Positions 36,222 through 47,003 of a DNA stretch of 64,000 bases are shown here, one piece after another. The translations under genes were made by a program, and so were the position numbers. The first letter of the stretch is position 1. Each line of letters begins with the position of its first letter. The stretch is from Brachynemurus nebulosus (Eukaryota > Arthropoda > Insecta > Neuroptera > Myrmeleontidae), in assembly GCA_035578155.1 (NCBI GenBank), contig JAPWDM010000001.1, positions 162,537,498 to 162,601,497 on the forward strand, read 5' to 3'. The notes beneath the pieces are model-generated. The model had not been told where the DNA came from. It saw nothing but the letters and a program-made list of their open reading frames with translations, and searched no databases.

Positions 36222-36395
36222 CAGGGCTTCTTAAACTATGGATCGCGATCCCATTTGGGGTCGATTAGCGAAATCTTGGGGTCATAGCGAAAATTTTTTT
36301 ATATGTATTTATATTGTTATCTAATCAATAAATCCTTACAAAATACTTACATATCTCTGTTTGGAGTCCCGAATGAAAAAAGTTTAAGAGCCCTG
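36222..36395. mobile_element. hAT MITE, 174 bp, CAGGGCTTCTTAAACT ends
   Basis: The termini CAGGGCTTCTTAAACT / AGTTTAAGAGCCCTG flank a GGATCGCGATCCC palindrome and GGGGTCGATTAGCG. The 8-bp flanks ACTTAGAC (36214-36221) and ATTTAGAC (36396-36403) differ at one base. A classic short hAT derivative. Confidence 0.85.
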
Positions 36396-36889
36396 ATTTA
36401 GACCTAGGAAGATAAAATTTTATGTGCACATACTACAGTTAGAAATCGGTTAATAAGGTATTTAAATAGTATTTGAATTATTTCCTATATTGAAAAGTCC
36501 TGTAGGCTTGTGATCTTGTTGATAATAAAATGATAGTAGTGGCGTTTGTATTATGGAAATGTTTGAAAAGCGGACGCCGTAAAACCTTTCTAATATTAAT
36601 TATCGTGAGTTTTATACATAGTATTTTGAAACTTTTATTTTGTCAACTAAAGGGAGTTGATCTTGGGAAATTCGCTATGTTATGCAGGATGCTGAGTCAA
36701 GGTTGTTTATTCAAATAAAACAAATTTAGTCTAATAATTTTACACATTGTATTTGTATTTTAAAATAAAATGAAACAAGGTACCTAGAGGTGCAGTAGTT
36801 TTGTTTATACTAACTAGAATTTGTGAAAAATCTACAGTGATTTTTTCTAGCTTTCAATTTTTGATTCCTCAAAACATTCAATCAATGTA

Positions 36890-39800
36890 TTACTCGAATG
36901 ATTTTAAAATGGTGAAATATGATGCTCCAGTTTTAACCACCTAGAACATAGTTTAAAAAAAAAGTTAAATTTGACAGTATTAGTAAAAAAATGGGATGTA
37001 GCACACAGCTTCCTCGTACTCGTAAAAGACTTTAAAACAGTATTCTACCAAATATATGTACCGTGAAATTATATTTTCGCCTTAAAGTTCATAAAAAATT
37101 GTTGTAACTCAAAATACTTAAAGGAAAAAAATAATAACAAAAATATTTTAGAAACGAACTCCCAAAATACTTTAAAAATTTGAGCGAAGTGGCACTAGCA
37201 GTAAATAAGATATTGACATTTAATTGGACTTCATGGTAGCGTCGTGGATACTATTATTCCGAATACAATGAAATTTGTAGAGGACCATCCAGGAATAAGA
37301 CGGCATAATTTTTGGCAATATCATAAAAAAGAATTCAATAGTTCAGAAGTTATGCCACTTGGTGCAATTTAGTATATTAATGGAATGACATGGTAGCGGC
37401 GTAGCTACCGTTACTCCGATTTCGATTAAATTAATCGGGGATCATCTAGGAACCAAACTGCATAATTTCTGAAAATTTCATTAAAAACAAACAAATAGTT
37501 CAGAAGTTGTGCCACTTAGTGCAAACTGGCGACACACAGACGTACGAACTGACAGACATCAAACCAAAATTGGTCAGGAAGCTCTAAAACGTAAAATGTG
37601 CGAAAAAAAATTTATTTGAAAGGAAAAAATTTTTTACTTTTTAAAAGTGATCACAATGATACCGCTACTTTAATAGCCTCGGATGCAAAAAAAAGAGAGA
37701 TTAACAAATAAACTGGATACATAAAAAATTCCTGAATAACTCTGTGCAAGTTTTTTATTGACAATACTGATAATAATTTCATATATTTCTTTGTTTTATA
37801 TACATCTAATCCTCTGTTTCTTAGATTTACTCAGGAATTCATATAAATAACGAAAAAAAAAAATATAAGTAGTTTCTTACAGCAGCAAATCGAGCCAAAT
37901 TTACAATACCAATTTTACCGATCGTCAGAAAAACAGGTCGTTGCGTCCGCATTATGATTATTAATAGATCTTTTTTTATTCTTTGACTACAGTGATACCA
38001 TTTACTACTATAACATGCCAGGGAAATATCTTCAAACTGAAACAAACAAATTAGAGAAGACACTGCAAATATAAGTTTCTGATAATTAAAATTGTACATC
38101 AGTGAGCTTTCTCTTCTTCCAGAGTTTATAGATTCTATAACTTGTGGCATCTGACTGTAACTGTATATTATTGAAGTAAGTGACTAAAATTCTTAACATG
38201 TAATATTTTCACACACTTACTTTTGCAGTGTATATATTACGCACAAAGATCGCTCACTGAGCGAAAAAAACGACCATAGCGCGCTGTATCACTTAAAACC
38301 ATCCACAACTCCACAATTCCACAAATTCGTGCTGTGGCGCTTGTAAAAACAGCCACAACGCGTTGTGGCTAACTCAGAAAGACCACAACACGAAATTCGC
38401 GTCGTGGCTTTTATAAAATTTGACCACAACGGGAACTGGTCATTTAAAAAAGCCACAACGCGTTCTGCATGGTTAGTTGATACAATCGTGGTACGACGGA
38501 CAGGTTGTTATTTATCAACTGCCGCACTGCAACTAAATACCGTTGAATTTGTATTCATTGTCGACTGTTATTTCCTAGTGTAAATATCAGTGCGCTAATC
38601 ATGGCCAATAAAAATAATATATAATATATTGAAAAATAATATATTGAAGACACATACCGATCGTAGTTTTTTAATTAGTAACGAACGATACGTGGCAAGA
38701 AACAAAAGAGACTGAAAACCTTGTAAGGCTGATGAACTCTTTAACATTTTTGAAAAGCACACATTAACACCGGACACAAACGAACACAAGCTGTTTTTTT
38801 TTTTTTTAAATAATTATTAACACTGTCCAGTAGCTTGAAACTGCAACAGAATTTTTTACTTACATTTTCTTTGAATACTACTATGCTGAAATTCATTTAA
38901 TTAAACAATGAATCGTCCATTGTTTGATTGTAAAAATTTAAATTATAACCTTAATGTTTGTTAATAAAATTTTTAATAAAAAAATAAAAAAAATAAAAAA
39001 GCCGACTGCGCAAAAAGCAAACTAAAAGGATGGAAACAGAGAAAAAGAAATATTAACGAAAAAGTAAAGCAGTCGGAGGCATCAAACATTTCTGTTTATC
39101 ATGGTACAACATGATTGTATGCCTTCGACTGCTTTACTTTTTTGTCCCTTTTTCTTTTTCTCTATTTCATCTTGTTTCTAGTTGGAGTTTTTGACTTAAC
39201 TTTTTTATTTGGGTCTTCTTAGTGTTGCTTAATTATTTAGAAGAAAAATTTTACAGGTACGCATACGAGATTACAGTGACTGACAACCTAAATTACCACG
39301 AATTTGACATTGAAAAAATTTTCTTAATCATAAAATAGCTTTTGTCCGTGACATCCTCGGTGTGAACTTGTTGGTTGACTAGTTGTACACAATCTGTCGT
39401 TATCAACTCCACTCAGACGAATTCGTGAACATAAGGTAGTTTCCATATAAACTTTCATCCCTTACCTTACCGTCTAAGGGATGAATTTTTTAAAATCTGT
39501 TCTTGGTGCTCACTTACGTTACGTTAAGAAACCTCTGTGTAAATTTTCACGTTTTTAAAGGGAACAATTTTTTTTTTACAATTTTTCATCCACTATTTTA
39601 TCCCCCTTTTTAGGACAGATTTCCAAAAATCCCTTCTTAGTGCTCACTTGTGTTATATAAGAAACATCTGTGTAAAATTTTACATTTCTAGGCTCAACAG
39701 CTTTCTATATAAATTTTGACCCCCTATGTTAATCCGTTAGGAGACGGATTTCCAAAAATTCACTCTTGGTCCTTGCTTAAGTTACTTAAAAAAGCTTTGT

Positions 39801-42800
39801 GCAAAATTTCACATTACTAAACCTAGCAGTTTTCTATATAAATTTTCATCCCTTGTTTTAGGTCTTAAGTGAATAGATTTTACAAAAATTTTCCCTCATT
39901 ATACTCATCTGCGTTACTAAGGAATCCCTTTACAAAATTTCACGTTTCCAGAGTCAGTGGTTTGCTATATAAATTTCCATTTCCTATTTTATATCTTCAG
40001 GAGACGAATTTCCGAAAATACCTTTCTGGTACTCGCCTATGTTGCATAAAACACCACTGTCCAAAATTTTATGTTTCTAAATCCAGCAGTTTTTTATATA
40101 GATTTTTCATCCGGTATTCCGGGGATGAATTTTGACATTTCATGTAGCCTATAGTACTCCCAAGATTAAGACAAATCCAACGGCGCCTTCTTTACCAAAA
40201 TCAGTCAAGTTATTTAGGCTGCAGACTGCACCATAGAAACAGACATTGTCGGATACATAGATACATAAATACCATCATACATACTTCCTAAAAACATTAC
40301 TCTCCTTCTGGTGCAGTCAAGTAAAAATATTGACACCTCGGGTAATTAATTAAAGAGATTTTAATGCATGATTCGTTATGTTTAAAAATAAGGAATTTAC
40401 ATTTCAGTATGTGGGAAATAATTGTGTTATATTTACAAAAAATGTAAAATCATGAAATCATAATGAATAAATAATTTAATGAAACGCTTTATTAGTTAAC
40501 ATTCTGAACCCTATACGTCTGTTGACAAAAAATAATAACCTGTCCCCCGTATCGGGCGGGTACATTAGCTAACCGTTCAGAACGCGTTGTGGCTTTTTTT
40601 AGATGACCACGTCGCGTTGTGGTCAAATCTTATGAAAGCCACGACGAATTTCGCGTTGTGGATGATTTTAAGTGACCACAACATGTTGTGGTCGTTTTTT
40701 TCGCTCAATGTGCGATTTCGATCTTTAAGCGTAACATAATATATTAGAAGCTTAATATTTTAAATTTCAATATTTCTACTTACTTCTATCGTTAATTTAT
40801 TTCCTACATATGAATATTTAAATAATTGAATCACGCCCGACAGTGCCAAAGAAAATGCGAAATATCTTGAGATACCGGTAGCTTTTTCCTGTAATTGAAA
40901 GACGTTTGTTTTCAATTCATATATCAGTCCAACAATAAAAAGTTACTTACGTCAGCCGCGTGGAACAGTGAAGTACAAATGATTACAATCATGACGAAGA
41001 ACTGGAGGAATAATTCTGAATTATATATTGCTTCTAGTTTGACAGCTATACTGTTACAATATAATTTAAGAAATTATTATTTTTTGTATTAGGGAAATAC
41101 TGTCAACCGGAGCTACTTTATGAAGATTTTTGAACGGTCTGTGATAAAAATTTCTTTACAGGCATATGATATTTAGAAGAATTGGCTATAGTTACGTCGA
41201 TATGTTTTATCAGTACCCACATATGCATAATAAAAATTGTTACTGTAAAATATATATATTTTTAACTTAATACCTGACAAAATAGCTCCAGGAGATGGCG
41301 CTACTTTGCCAGGTAGTAACTTTTATATTAAAGACTATAGTAGCCCCCGCGTAGGGGCTTTCTTATCAGTTTAAAGTGAAAAAACCTAGTCTTAAAGTAC
41401 ATTCGTGGCCATATAAAAAAGTTTGGATTTATGTTTATGGCAAGTCTAGTACTTAAACTGCTTTTTGTTACAAGGTTTGTTACAAAATTGGGCCCAAGAT
41501 GATTGTTTTTTCATTTCATTCTTTAATGGTTTTGCCTTGTTTTTGAGCCATTAATTGAACAACATTATCTATGTGACGTTACAAAAAATCCCCAATTTGT
41601 AGCTTGAGTGAGTGTACCATTTATTGCCTGCCCATCTTCAGGACTAAGGATGGTAGGATTTCCTGGATCTCCTGGATGTTTGCCAAATAGCTTATTGCAA
41701 AGATAGCTACGTGGAATTTTGTGCCGTTCCTAATGTCAGCGAGTGCTTTTCCCAAAATTTCCCGTGCAAAGTTTGCGTAAGGTCGTAATCCTACACTTCT
41801 TTTATATTTTCGCACTATTTTTGGACTGCTACTATTTAATCAAACCGAAAAGAAAAAAATAACATAGTCTAAAAATAATAACAAAAATTGAAATATGGTC
41901 ACTACTGGCAAAGTGGCCCCGCATTACCAAGTAGCTCCAATTGACAGTATTTATTTATTTATATATTTATTATTATTATTATTATTATTATTTTTTTTTT
42001 TTTTTTTTGATAGTTTACTCTAAAAGGAGTTGATGATGTTGAATACATTCTGCTAAATTGCTGATCATCTTTTCATCTTCTATATATAAATGACTGTCAG
42101 TTTTCTCTTCTTGAATATTTTCTATTATTCCATATTGTTTACAGAATTTAGCGTATCTTTCTTCTTCTGCATGATTTGTAATAGCTCTTAGTCGTCGCTA
42201 AAAATTTCGTGTTTCTTATTCAAAATGTTACTAGATTTTAATGATATTCGAATTTACTCGAATCAATTGTAGTTGAGTACACAAATGTAAAACATACACA
42301 TCATACAAATTATCAAAAACTCCCACATTAATTACACAGTAAAAACTTAAAATGGCTTGGATCACGTAAAATATTTCGTAAAACGGACTCGTAGTTTGAT
42401 CTAAAGTTTATGAAGTAGTTTAATTTTAAGGAAAAAGTAAAGAGTCCTAGCTAAAATTTACCAAAACTTAAAAATTCGGGTATGTAAATAACAAACGGTA
42501 AGGTTCGTCGATATTCTGGATGTTTTTCGTGATTTATAAAAATGCTTTCCAACACTGGTGTGAATACAAATGCCGCCGTTGTTTCCTATACCTTGGCCGT
42601 AAAGAGATAAAATAAGTATCGAAGTAATACTGATGTCTTTCTAACCATCTTTGCTTCCTCAGCGTCACGGGACCAATACTTTTGTTTCATTGTATTTAAT
42701 AAAAATGTGTGTATTTTTCTACATCTCTACGAAAAAAGTCAAAAAGAAAAAAAAAACTAAATCCATAAAAATGACCTGCTCTATTAATTTTTTAACGTTT

Positions 42801-43072
42801 TGTAATCTAAAATTACTACTTACTATAAAATTAATACTTTTGTAAAATGCTATAATAAATGGTAGCATTGGTACCATTCGCGCAACACATTCGGTCAAAT
42901 CATCTCGATAAACGTAAGAGCTATAAATACTCATGCATGTGACGGCAAATGTTTCAAATAACGTTGCACCCATATAATATAAATTGTATTCGCCATTTTC
43001 GTCCGGCCAAAAACCTTCAAAACTTAATAACGCTCGTACCTGTTTTACCATATGTTCGTATTCCACTTCCAT
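36890..43072 (-). CDS. Insect odorant receptor, six exons, lacking the TM3-TM4 segment
   Basis: Ligand-gated cation channel subunit of the insect 7tm_6 family, expected in olfactory neuron membranes with the Orco co-receptor. Exons (minus): 43072-42776, 42197-42019, 41050-40951, 40898-40794, 38036-37881, 36940-36890. All introns are GT-AG and phases agree, giving 295 residues without a stop. Exon 1 holds the cytosolic N-terminus, FEGFWPDENGEY, TM1 and TM2. Exons 2-3 give NLAECIQHHQLLLD and TM5 (LFLQFFVMIVIICTSLF). Exon 4 gives TM6 and QLFKYSYVGNKLTIE. Exon 5 gives ACYSSKWYHCSQRIKKDLL and RTQRPVFLTIGK; exon 6 gives VVKTGASYFTILKSFE and a stop. Family members are usually 380-420 residues. Between KFCKQYG and IENIQEE, about 100 residues including TM3 and TM4 are absent, so the product probably does not fold as a normal receptor. 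The exon 1 donor (CAG|GTCATT) is weak. Introns 2 and 4 are largely transposon. Confidence 0.82.
37185..37600 (+). repeat. Degenerate ~165-bp direct repeats in odorant receptor intron 5
   Basis: Two units carry GACTTCATGGTAGCGTCGTGG / GACATGGTAGCGGCGTAGCT-like phrases and AATAGTTCAGAAGTT-TGCCACTT. A tail GACAGACATCAAACCAAAAT follows. It resembles the tails of other dispersed repeats here. Confidence 0.6.
39003..39190. repeat. Hairpin MITE-like inverted repeat nested in E8
   Basis: The arms AAAAAGTAAAGCAGTCGGAG (about 39058) and TCGACTGCTTTACTTTTTTG (about 39126) are inverted copies. They extend outward through AGAGAAAAAGAAA / TTTCTTTTTCTCT. The loop is about 35 nt, containing ATCATGGTACAACATGAT. 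Confidence 0.75.
39440..40140 (+). repeat. Degenerate ~122-bp tandem array
   Basis: About six units carry TTTCTATATAAATTTT, GGAGACGGATTTCCAAAAAT, TTAGTGCTCACTTGTGTTAT and AAAATTTTACATTTCTA. The same unit is found in the opposite strand at 1-150. The frame at 39869-40135 is a by-product. Confidence 0.75.
41100..41947 (-). mobile_element. Element E7: pogo/Tigger-like element in odorant receptor intron 2
   Basis: The termini CTGTCAACCGGAGCTACTT (41100) and AAGTAGCTCCAATTGACAG (ending 41947) are inverted and flanked by TA (41098-41099, 41948-41949). The terminal word recurs inside in variant forms (AATAGCTCC...GGCGCTACTTTGCC at about 41280-41312, GGCAAAGTGGCCCC at about 41908). It occupies 848 of the 968 nt of intron 2. 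It carries the N-terminal part of a decayed transposase on the minus strand. Confidence 0.8.
41525..41815 (-). pseudogene. Decayed pogo/Tigger transposase, N-terminal Psq helix-turn-helix
   Basis: The frame starts MRKYKRSVGLRPYANF (41815) and gives EILGKALADIRNGT, the first helices of a Psq/CENP-B type DNA-binding domain. A frameshift then moves the continuation to another frame: KIPRSYLCNKLFGKHPGDPG, NPTILSPEDGQAI and a tryptophan-containing NWGFFVT. This is the usual linker into the second helix-turn-helix of Tigger/Jerky-type transposases. A further frameshift gives HIDNVVQLMAQKQGKTIKE, then a stop. The DDE catalytic domain is gone, so no protein is expected. The frame choice follows family motif order. 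Confidence 0.75.
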
Positions 43073-43179
43073 TCTTCCTTTGTTTCTGTTAAAGGCTATA
43101 ATAGTAAAACAATGTTGTAATATACATTTTTGCAATTCCAGAACTTAAAATACATAATTCAGTCCCTCATAATAGGGAG

Positions 43180-43742
43180 TAGAGATGAGCTAAACGTTAA
43201 TTTTCTAATAACTGTTATTGCAATAACAGTTACTGAAAAATAACTGTTATTTATAACAGTTATTGTAATAACTGGTATGGTATTTGGATATTTTAACATA
43301 TTGTAAGATATTCGATATGCGTATAAACGGTTCTGTTAGTGAAATATGCACAGATCTATAATACTGACGGATATTAAATAATCTGCAATATCTGTTCAAA
43401 TACTTGTCTATACATGGATTTAGGCTTTATATAAACAATTTTATGAATACAAAATTATAAATACAGATAAATAACTGTACAATAGACAATAGTTCGGGGT
43501 TTTTTTAAATGTGCTACAATAGAAAATGTGTAACTTGCCTGGGGCGTTATTATTTTGAAATTCTCCGTAGGTGGTTAAAATAAATTACTGTGATCCTTGC
43601 TTTCGAATATATTAATATTGACCTATGTTATGGATATTTCCAAAGGAGTAACCAGTTACTGGGTATTCCAGTTATTGACGATAACTGTTATCTTTCTATA
43701 CTAGTTGCAAAATAACAGTTATCGATATACCGATCATCTCTA
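43180..43742. mobile_element. hAT MITE, TAGAGATGAGC ends, 8-bp TSD, just upstream of the odorant receptor ATG
   Basis: 563 bp. The termini TAGAGATGAGC / GATCATCTCTA have the duplication ATAGGGAG on both sides (43172-43179, 43743-43750). The subterminal word AATAACTGTTATT and its reverse recur many times at both ends. The unoccupied paralogous site is seen at about 47647-47656 (ATAATAGAGAGTAAAG). It lies 107 bp 5' of the odorant receptor start codon. Confidence 0.9.
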
Positions 43743-43750
43743 ATAGGGAG

Positions 43751-44277
43751 TAAAGTGCCATTTTTAATCCCAAGGAATTAAAAGATTCACTTTTAGTCCC
43801 AAGGGACTAAGAAATTATTTTGCTCCCGCTTTTAAAACAATCAGCAAGCACAATTTACAGAAATATACCTTAAATTAAATAGCGTTGCTAGGTAATTGAA
43901 AATAATAAACAAATTCAAACTTGTAGACAGAGACAAACATTTATAGAGTAGCAATTTAACCCTTAATTTTTAACAGCAGGCGACCACGAGCGTTCTAGTG
44001 GCTGATTTTTCTTTTAATCGATTCAAAATTTAAATAAAAAGGAATAAAAAATTACAATACCATTTTTTTAACCAAATGCCGGCGTCACTGTGAAAAGTTG
44101 AAATTAATGAAAGTAATAGGTAAAATACATGTATAATTTTTGTATTTGTGTATTCTCTAAGCACAATTGATATAAAAAAAAAAAAAATTATAACATTTTT
44201 TTAGAGAGAGAAAACTATTGACAAATATGATATTTTAGAATGAATACGTAGACTAAAATCAAACATTTATAAGAATA
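43751..44277. repeat. Dispersed repeat, paired with 47636-47990
   Basis: AGTCCCTCATAATAG...AGTAAAGTGCCA, ATTAATCCCAA and AATAGCGTTGCTAGGTAATT are shared with 47636-47830. Part of the unit lies on the other side of the hAT MITE (43140-43179). Non-coding. Confidence 0.65.
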
Positions 44278-45232
44278 GGGTAAGTACGGGAGAGATGCCG
44301 CGTCGGGAGTGATGCCGCAGTAGCCATAGTTCGTCGGTTGATTGACAGATAGCGCTATTGATGGATTATATGTTTAAAATAAGTTACTTATTTAAGCTGT
44401 ATATGGTAATATTTATGATTAGTCCATCAGTTTAGTAATTATCCAACTTTTTATTATTGAAAAGTACGTTTTTTAACATAATATTTTATCAGCCATTTAA
44501 TTCATTAGAATTTAAGAATGTATACTTCATTGTTTTAATGAAAATGAGTTTTGTTATTAATTTAGGTATATTTTAAAAGTACTGTATAAACTTTTAGGTT
44601 GAAATTCCGCACTATGCTTGCTATAGCAACATGCGGCATCTATCCCAACAAAAAGGAGAGACGCCGCATTTAAAGTTGGTATAGATGCCGCATCATATTA
44701 CATGTTAAAAACATAGACCTATATACCTTAATTATGCAATTTTTTTTTTTTGGACTGTAAATTATGACACGTAAATATAAAAGATCCATTAATGGATCAG
44801 GAAGAGCCCTCATATTAGTGAAGATAACGAAAATAATGATGACTGCCTGTGTATTGAATGTTTTGAAAGGTACTCAGAAACAAATAAAAATTTGACTGGT
44901 TAAGATGCATTAAGTGCCAAAAATGGTTACATATGGCATGCATCATGTATGAAGATGTGTATAAGATGCAAAATTTTTAATATGAACTATGCCGCGTCTC
45001 ACCTTCTTTGATGCGGCATCTCTCCCATAGGTGTGGGAGAGACGCCGCTTTGCAGACTCTACAAAAATGTTAATTATGAATCCTTTATGACTCAAAATTT
45101 ACAATTATTTATAAATAATTGTAAAGAACAATGTTTAGATTTATTGTGTACCAAATTTCAAATCAATTAAATGCTTACTTTAAGAATTATCAAGTGTTTT
45201 CAAAATGTGCGGCATCTCTCCCGCATTCACCC
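44278..45232 (+). mobile_element. Element E2: pogo-like deletion derivative, reiterated GGGAGAGATGCCGC
   Basis: The termini GGGTAAGTACGGGAGAGATG (44278) and CATCTCTCCCGCATTCACCC (ending 45232) are inverted and flanked by TA (44276-44277, 45233-45234). The word GGGAGAGATGCCGC or a near variant occurs nine times, in both orientations: 44288, 44305, 44632, 44655, 44678, 44990, 45012, 45032 and 45208. The interior keeps the last part of a transposase gene (about 44820-44980). Confidence 0.82.
44820..44980 (+). pseudogene. C-terminal zinc-binding tail of a pogo/Tigger-like transposase
   Basis: One frame reads EDNENNDDCLCIECFERYSE. After a one-base shift near 44898 the next frame reads DWLRCIKCQKWLHMACIMY and ends at a stop about 30 nt later. 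The pattern C-x2-C ... W-x2-C-x2-C-x2-W-x-H-x2-C is the PHD-like zinc-binding tail found at the C-terminus of many pogo/Tigger-type and related transposases. The catalytic and DNA-binding regions are deleted. It sits inside E2, which has TA duplications as expected for that superfamily. Confidence 0.65.
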
Positions 45233-45674
45233 TACTTGTTAAATTATTTATTTTTACCAATTTTTAGCATTGAAGCCGTGGTTTAATCAAAAAGTAGTAT
45301 TTGAATTTTATATTTTATTTTAAATTTTGCATCGATTAAAAAAAAAAAACCAGCCACTAGAACGCTCGTGATCACTTTTTCAATTTCTAAGCATGTTTTT
45401 AAGGGTTGGTTGCTTGCCTATTATATTGTATTGTATAATTCGATTGATTTATCCAAAGTGTACTTGATGGAATATTAAGCCCGATTCAAACGCAGCCAGT
45501 AGTTTAGTCGAGTGGTCGAGTAATTTAGTACTCGCCCAGTTTGAACACATTCATTTTAGTCAAGTAAACTGACTTGGTCGAGTGAGTGGTCGAGTTTAGT
45601 AAATAGAACTCTATTCTATTTTTATAGTCGAGTATCCTTCCCCCACTCTATTTTCAGTCAACTTGTACGCCAAC

Positions 45675-46516
45675 TAGAGATGTCGATTCTCCAAAAAAAA
45701 GATCGATTTTTGGATCGATTTAAATCGAAATTAAAAAAATCGATCGAAAAAAAATCGATTCTGTAAGATCGATCTAAAAAATCGAAATTTTGAAAAGTTT
45801 AAAAAAAATTAACTGATAGTTTGTTAAGGAATTTAATTGATAGTACATGGAAGGATGGAAGGTATACTATGTAAAAACGTTTTATATTATACTTGTAAAG
45901 GCGATGAGCTAACGTGGATTGGTGAAAGTAGGAAAAAGTTAGAATGATGCAACTGAATATATAGAACGAATATCAGGGAATGAACCAAGTTTATTTAAAA
46001 ATTTCAAACAAACTGACAAAAAAACGTTTTCTAAATATGTAAGTCCTTTTCTAGGAGAGGAATCACTTGGAACATGGGTGATCTTGCTTTCTTTTTGCAT
46101 TCACGGTCTTCATAGTAGTACACATAGTACATATGGTACATATGCTTATATCGTTATATGGTATATATATTGGCTATTGGCACATTGTATACTACTAGAA
46201 CTAATTAGGAAAGATAATGCGTATATAGTTATACATACGAGTATAGCCACATGGGGAGTTTTACCCATTGTTATCACAACGGGTAAAAAGTAATAACTAA
46301 CAATAACATTTTTGGTGTTTCCTTTTAATACATGTTTGTTTCTAGAATTAAAATAAAAATGAAATTATTTTTCAAAAAAATCGGTTGTCGATCTCTGACT
46401 TTTAATAATCGATTCATGAATCGATTCAAATGAAAAAAATCAAAAAAAAAAAAAATCGATTTTTTAAGCTTCGATTAATCGATCTTCGATTAATCGATTT
46501 AAAACCGACATCTCTA
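45675..46516. mobile_element. hAT MITE, TAGAGATGTCGATT ends, 8-bp TSD, nested
   Basis: 842 bp. Same family as 30944-31630, opposite orientation. The perfect duplication ACGCCAAC flanks it (45667-45674, 46517-46524). Confidence 0.92.
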
Positions 46517-46782
46517 ACGCCAACTAAACACGTGTGAACAGAAATACACAAGTTGTTTATACATAATTATTGTAGTTATTGTTGTTTTTTAGTTATTTGG
46601 GTTATTGTTTTATTTGTCAGTTCCGGTTTTTCGTAAAAAAAAATATAAAATAATTTATAAAAATAAATATAATTGTATTTAATAATTTTAATCTAATCTT
46701 TTATAGAGATTTCTTATTGAAATAATAACAAATTAATTAATTAATTAAAATCGCAAGATGGCCAGAAGACACCACCCTTAAA

Positions 46783-47003
46783 CAGGACCGGACCTACACT
46801 AAGTGACGCCCGAGGCACTGTGCAAAAATCGGCGTCCCTTTACGGTCTTTCCGTAAAGTGACAAAAGAAATATTTCTTTTTAACTTTTTTCCTTACAAAA
46901 AGCAAGTGGCGGACAAAAAAAAAACGTCAAATTCAATAGTTTGGCGCCCTCAAAACTTGGCGCCCAAGGTACGTGCCGCCGCTGCCCCCTAGATCTGGCC
47001 CTG
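46783..47003. mobile_element. hAT MITE, 221 bp, CAGGACCGGACCTA ends, nested
   Basis: The termini CAGGACCGGACCTA / TAGATCTGGCCCTG have 8-bp flanks CCCTTAAA and CTCTTAAA (46775-46782, 47004-47011), one mismatch. The interior is GC-richer than its host (GGCGCCCTCAAAACTTGGCG). Confidence 0.85.

Larger units (their letters stand above)
38231..40732. mobile_element. Element E8: 2.5-kb TIR element in odorant receptor intron 4
   Basis: The arms are inverted at 38245-38480 and 40565-40715: GAGCGAAAAAAACGACCA against TGGTCGTTTTTTTCGCTC, then several CCACAACGCGTTGTGG-type palindromic words and GCGTTGTGGCTTTTTT-like phrases in both arms. The outer edges share TTACGC..AAAGATCG. I could not settle the TSD. 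It nearly fills intron 4 (40793-38037). The interior holds a hairpin (39003-39190) and a tandem array (39440-40140). No transposase was seen. Confidence 0.65.

Noticed and set aside
40895..41092. Plus-strand 65-codon frame
   Set aside because: It lies antisense to odorant receptor exon 3, which has family motifs and splice sites.
46078..46293. 71-codon plus-strand frame with a hydrophobic start
   Set aside because: It lies wholly inside a hAT MITE with perfect TSD and has no relation to flanking exons.
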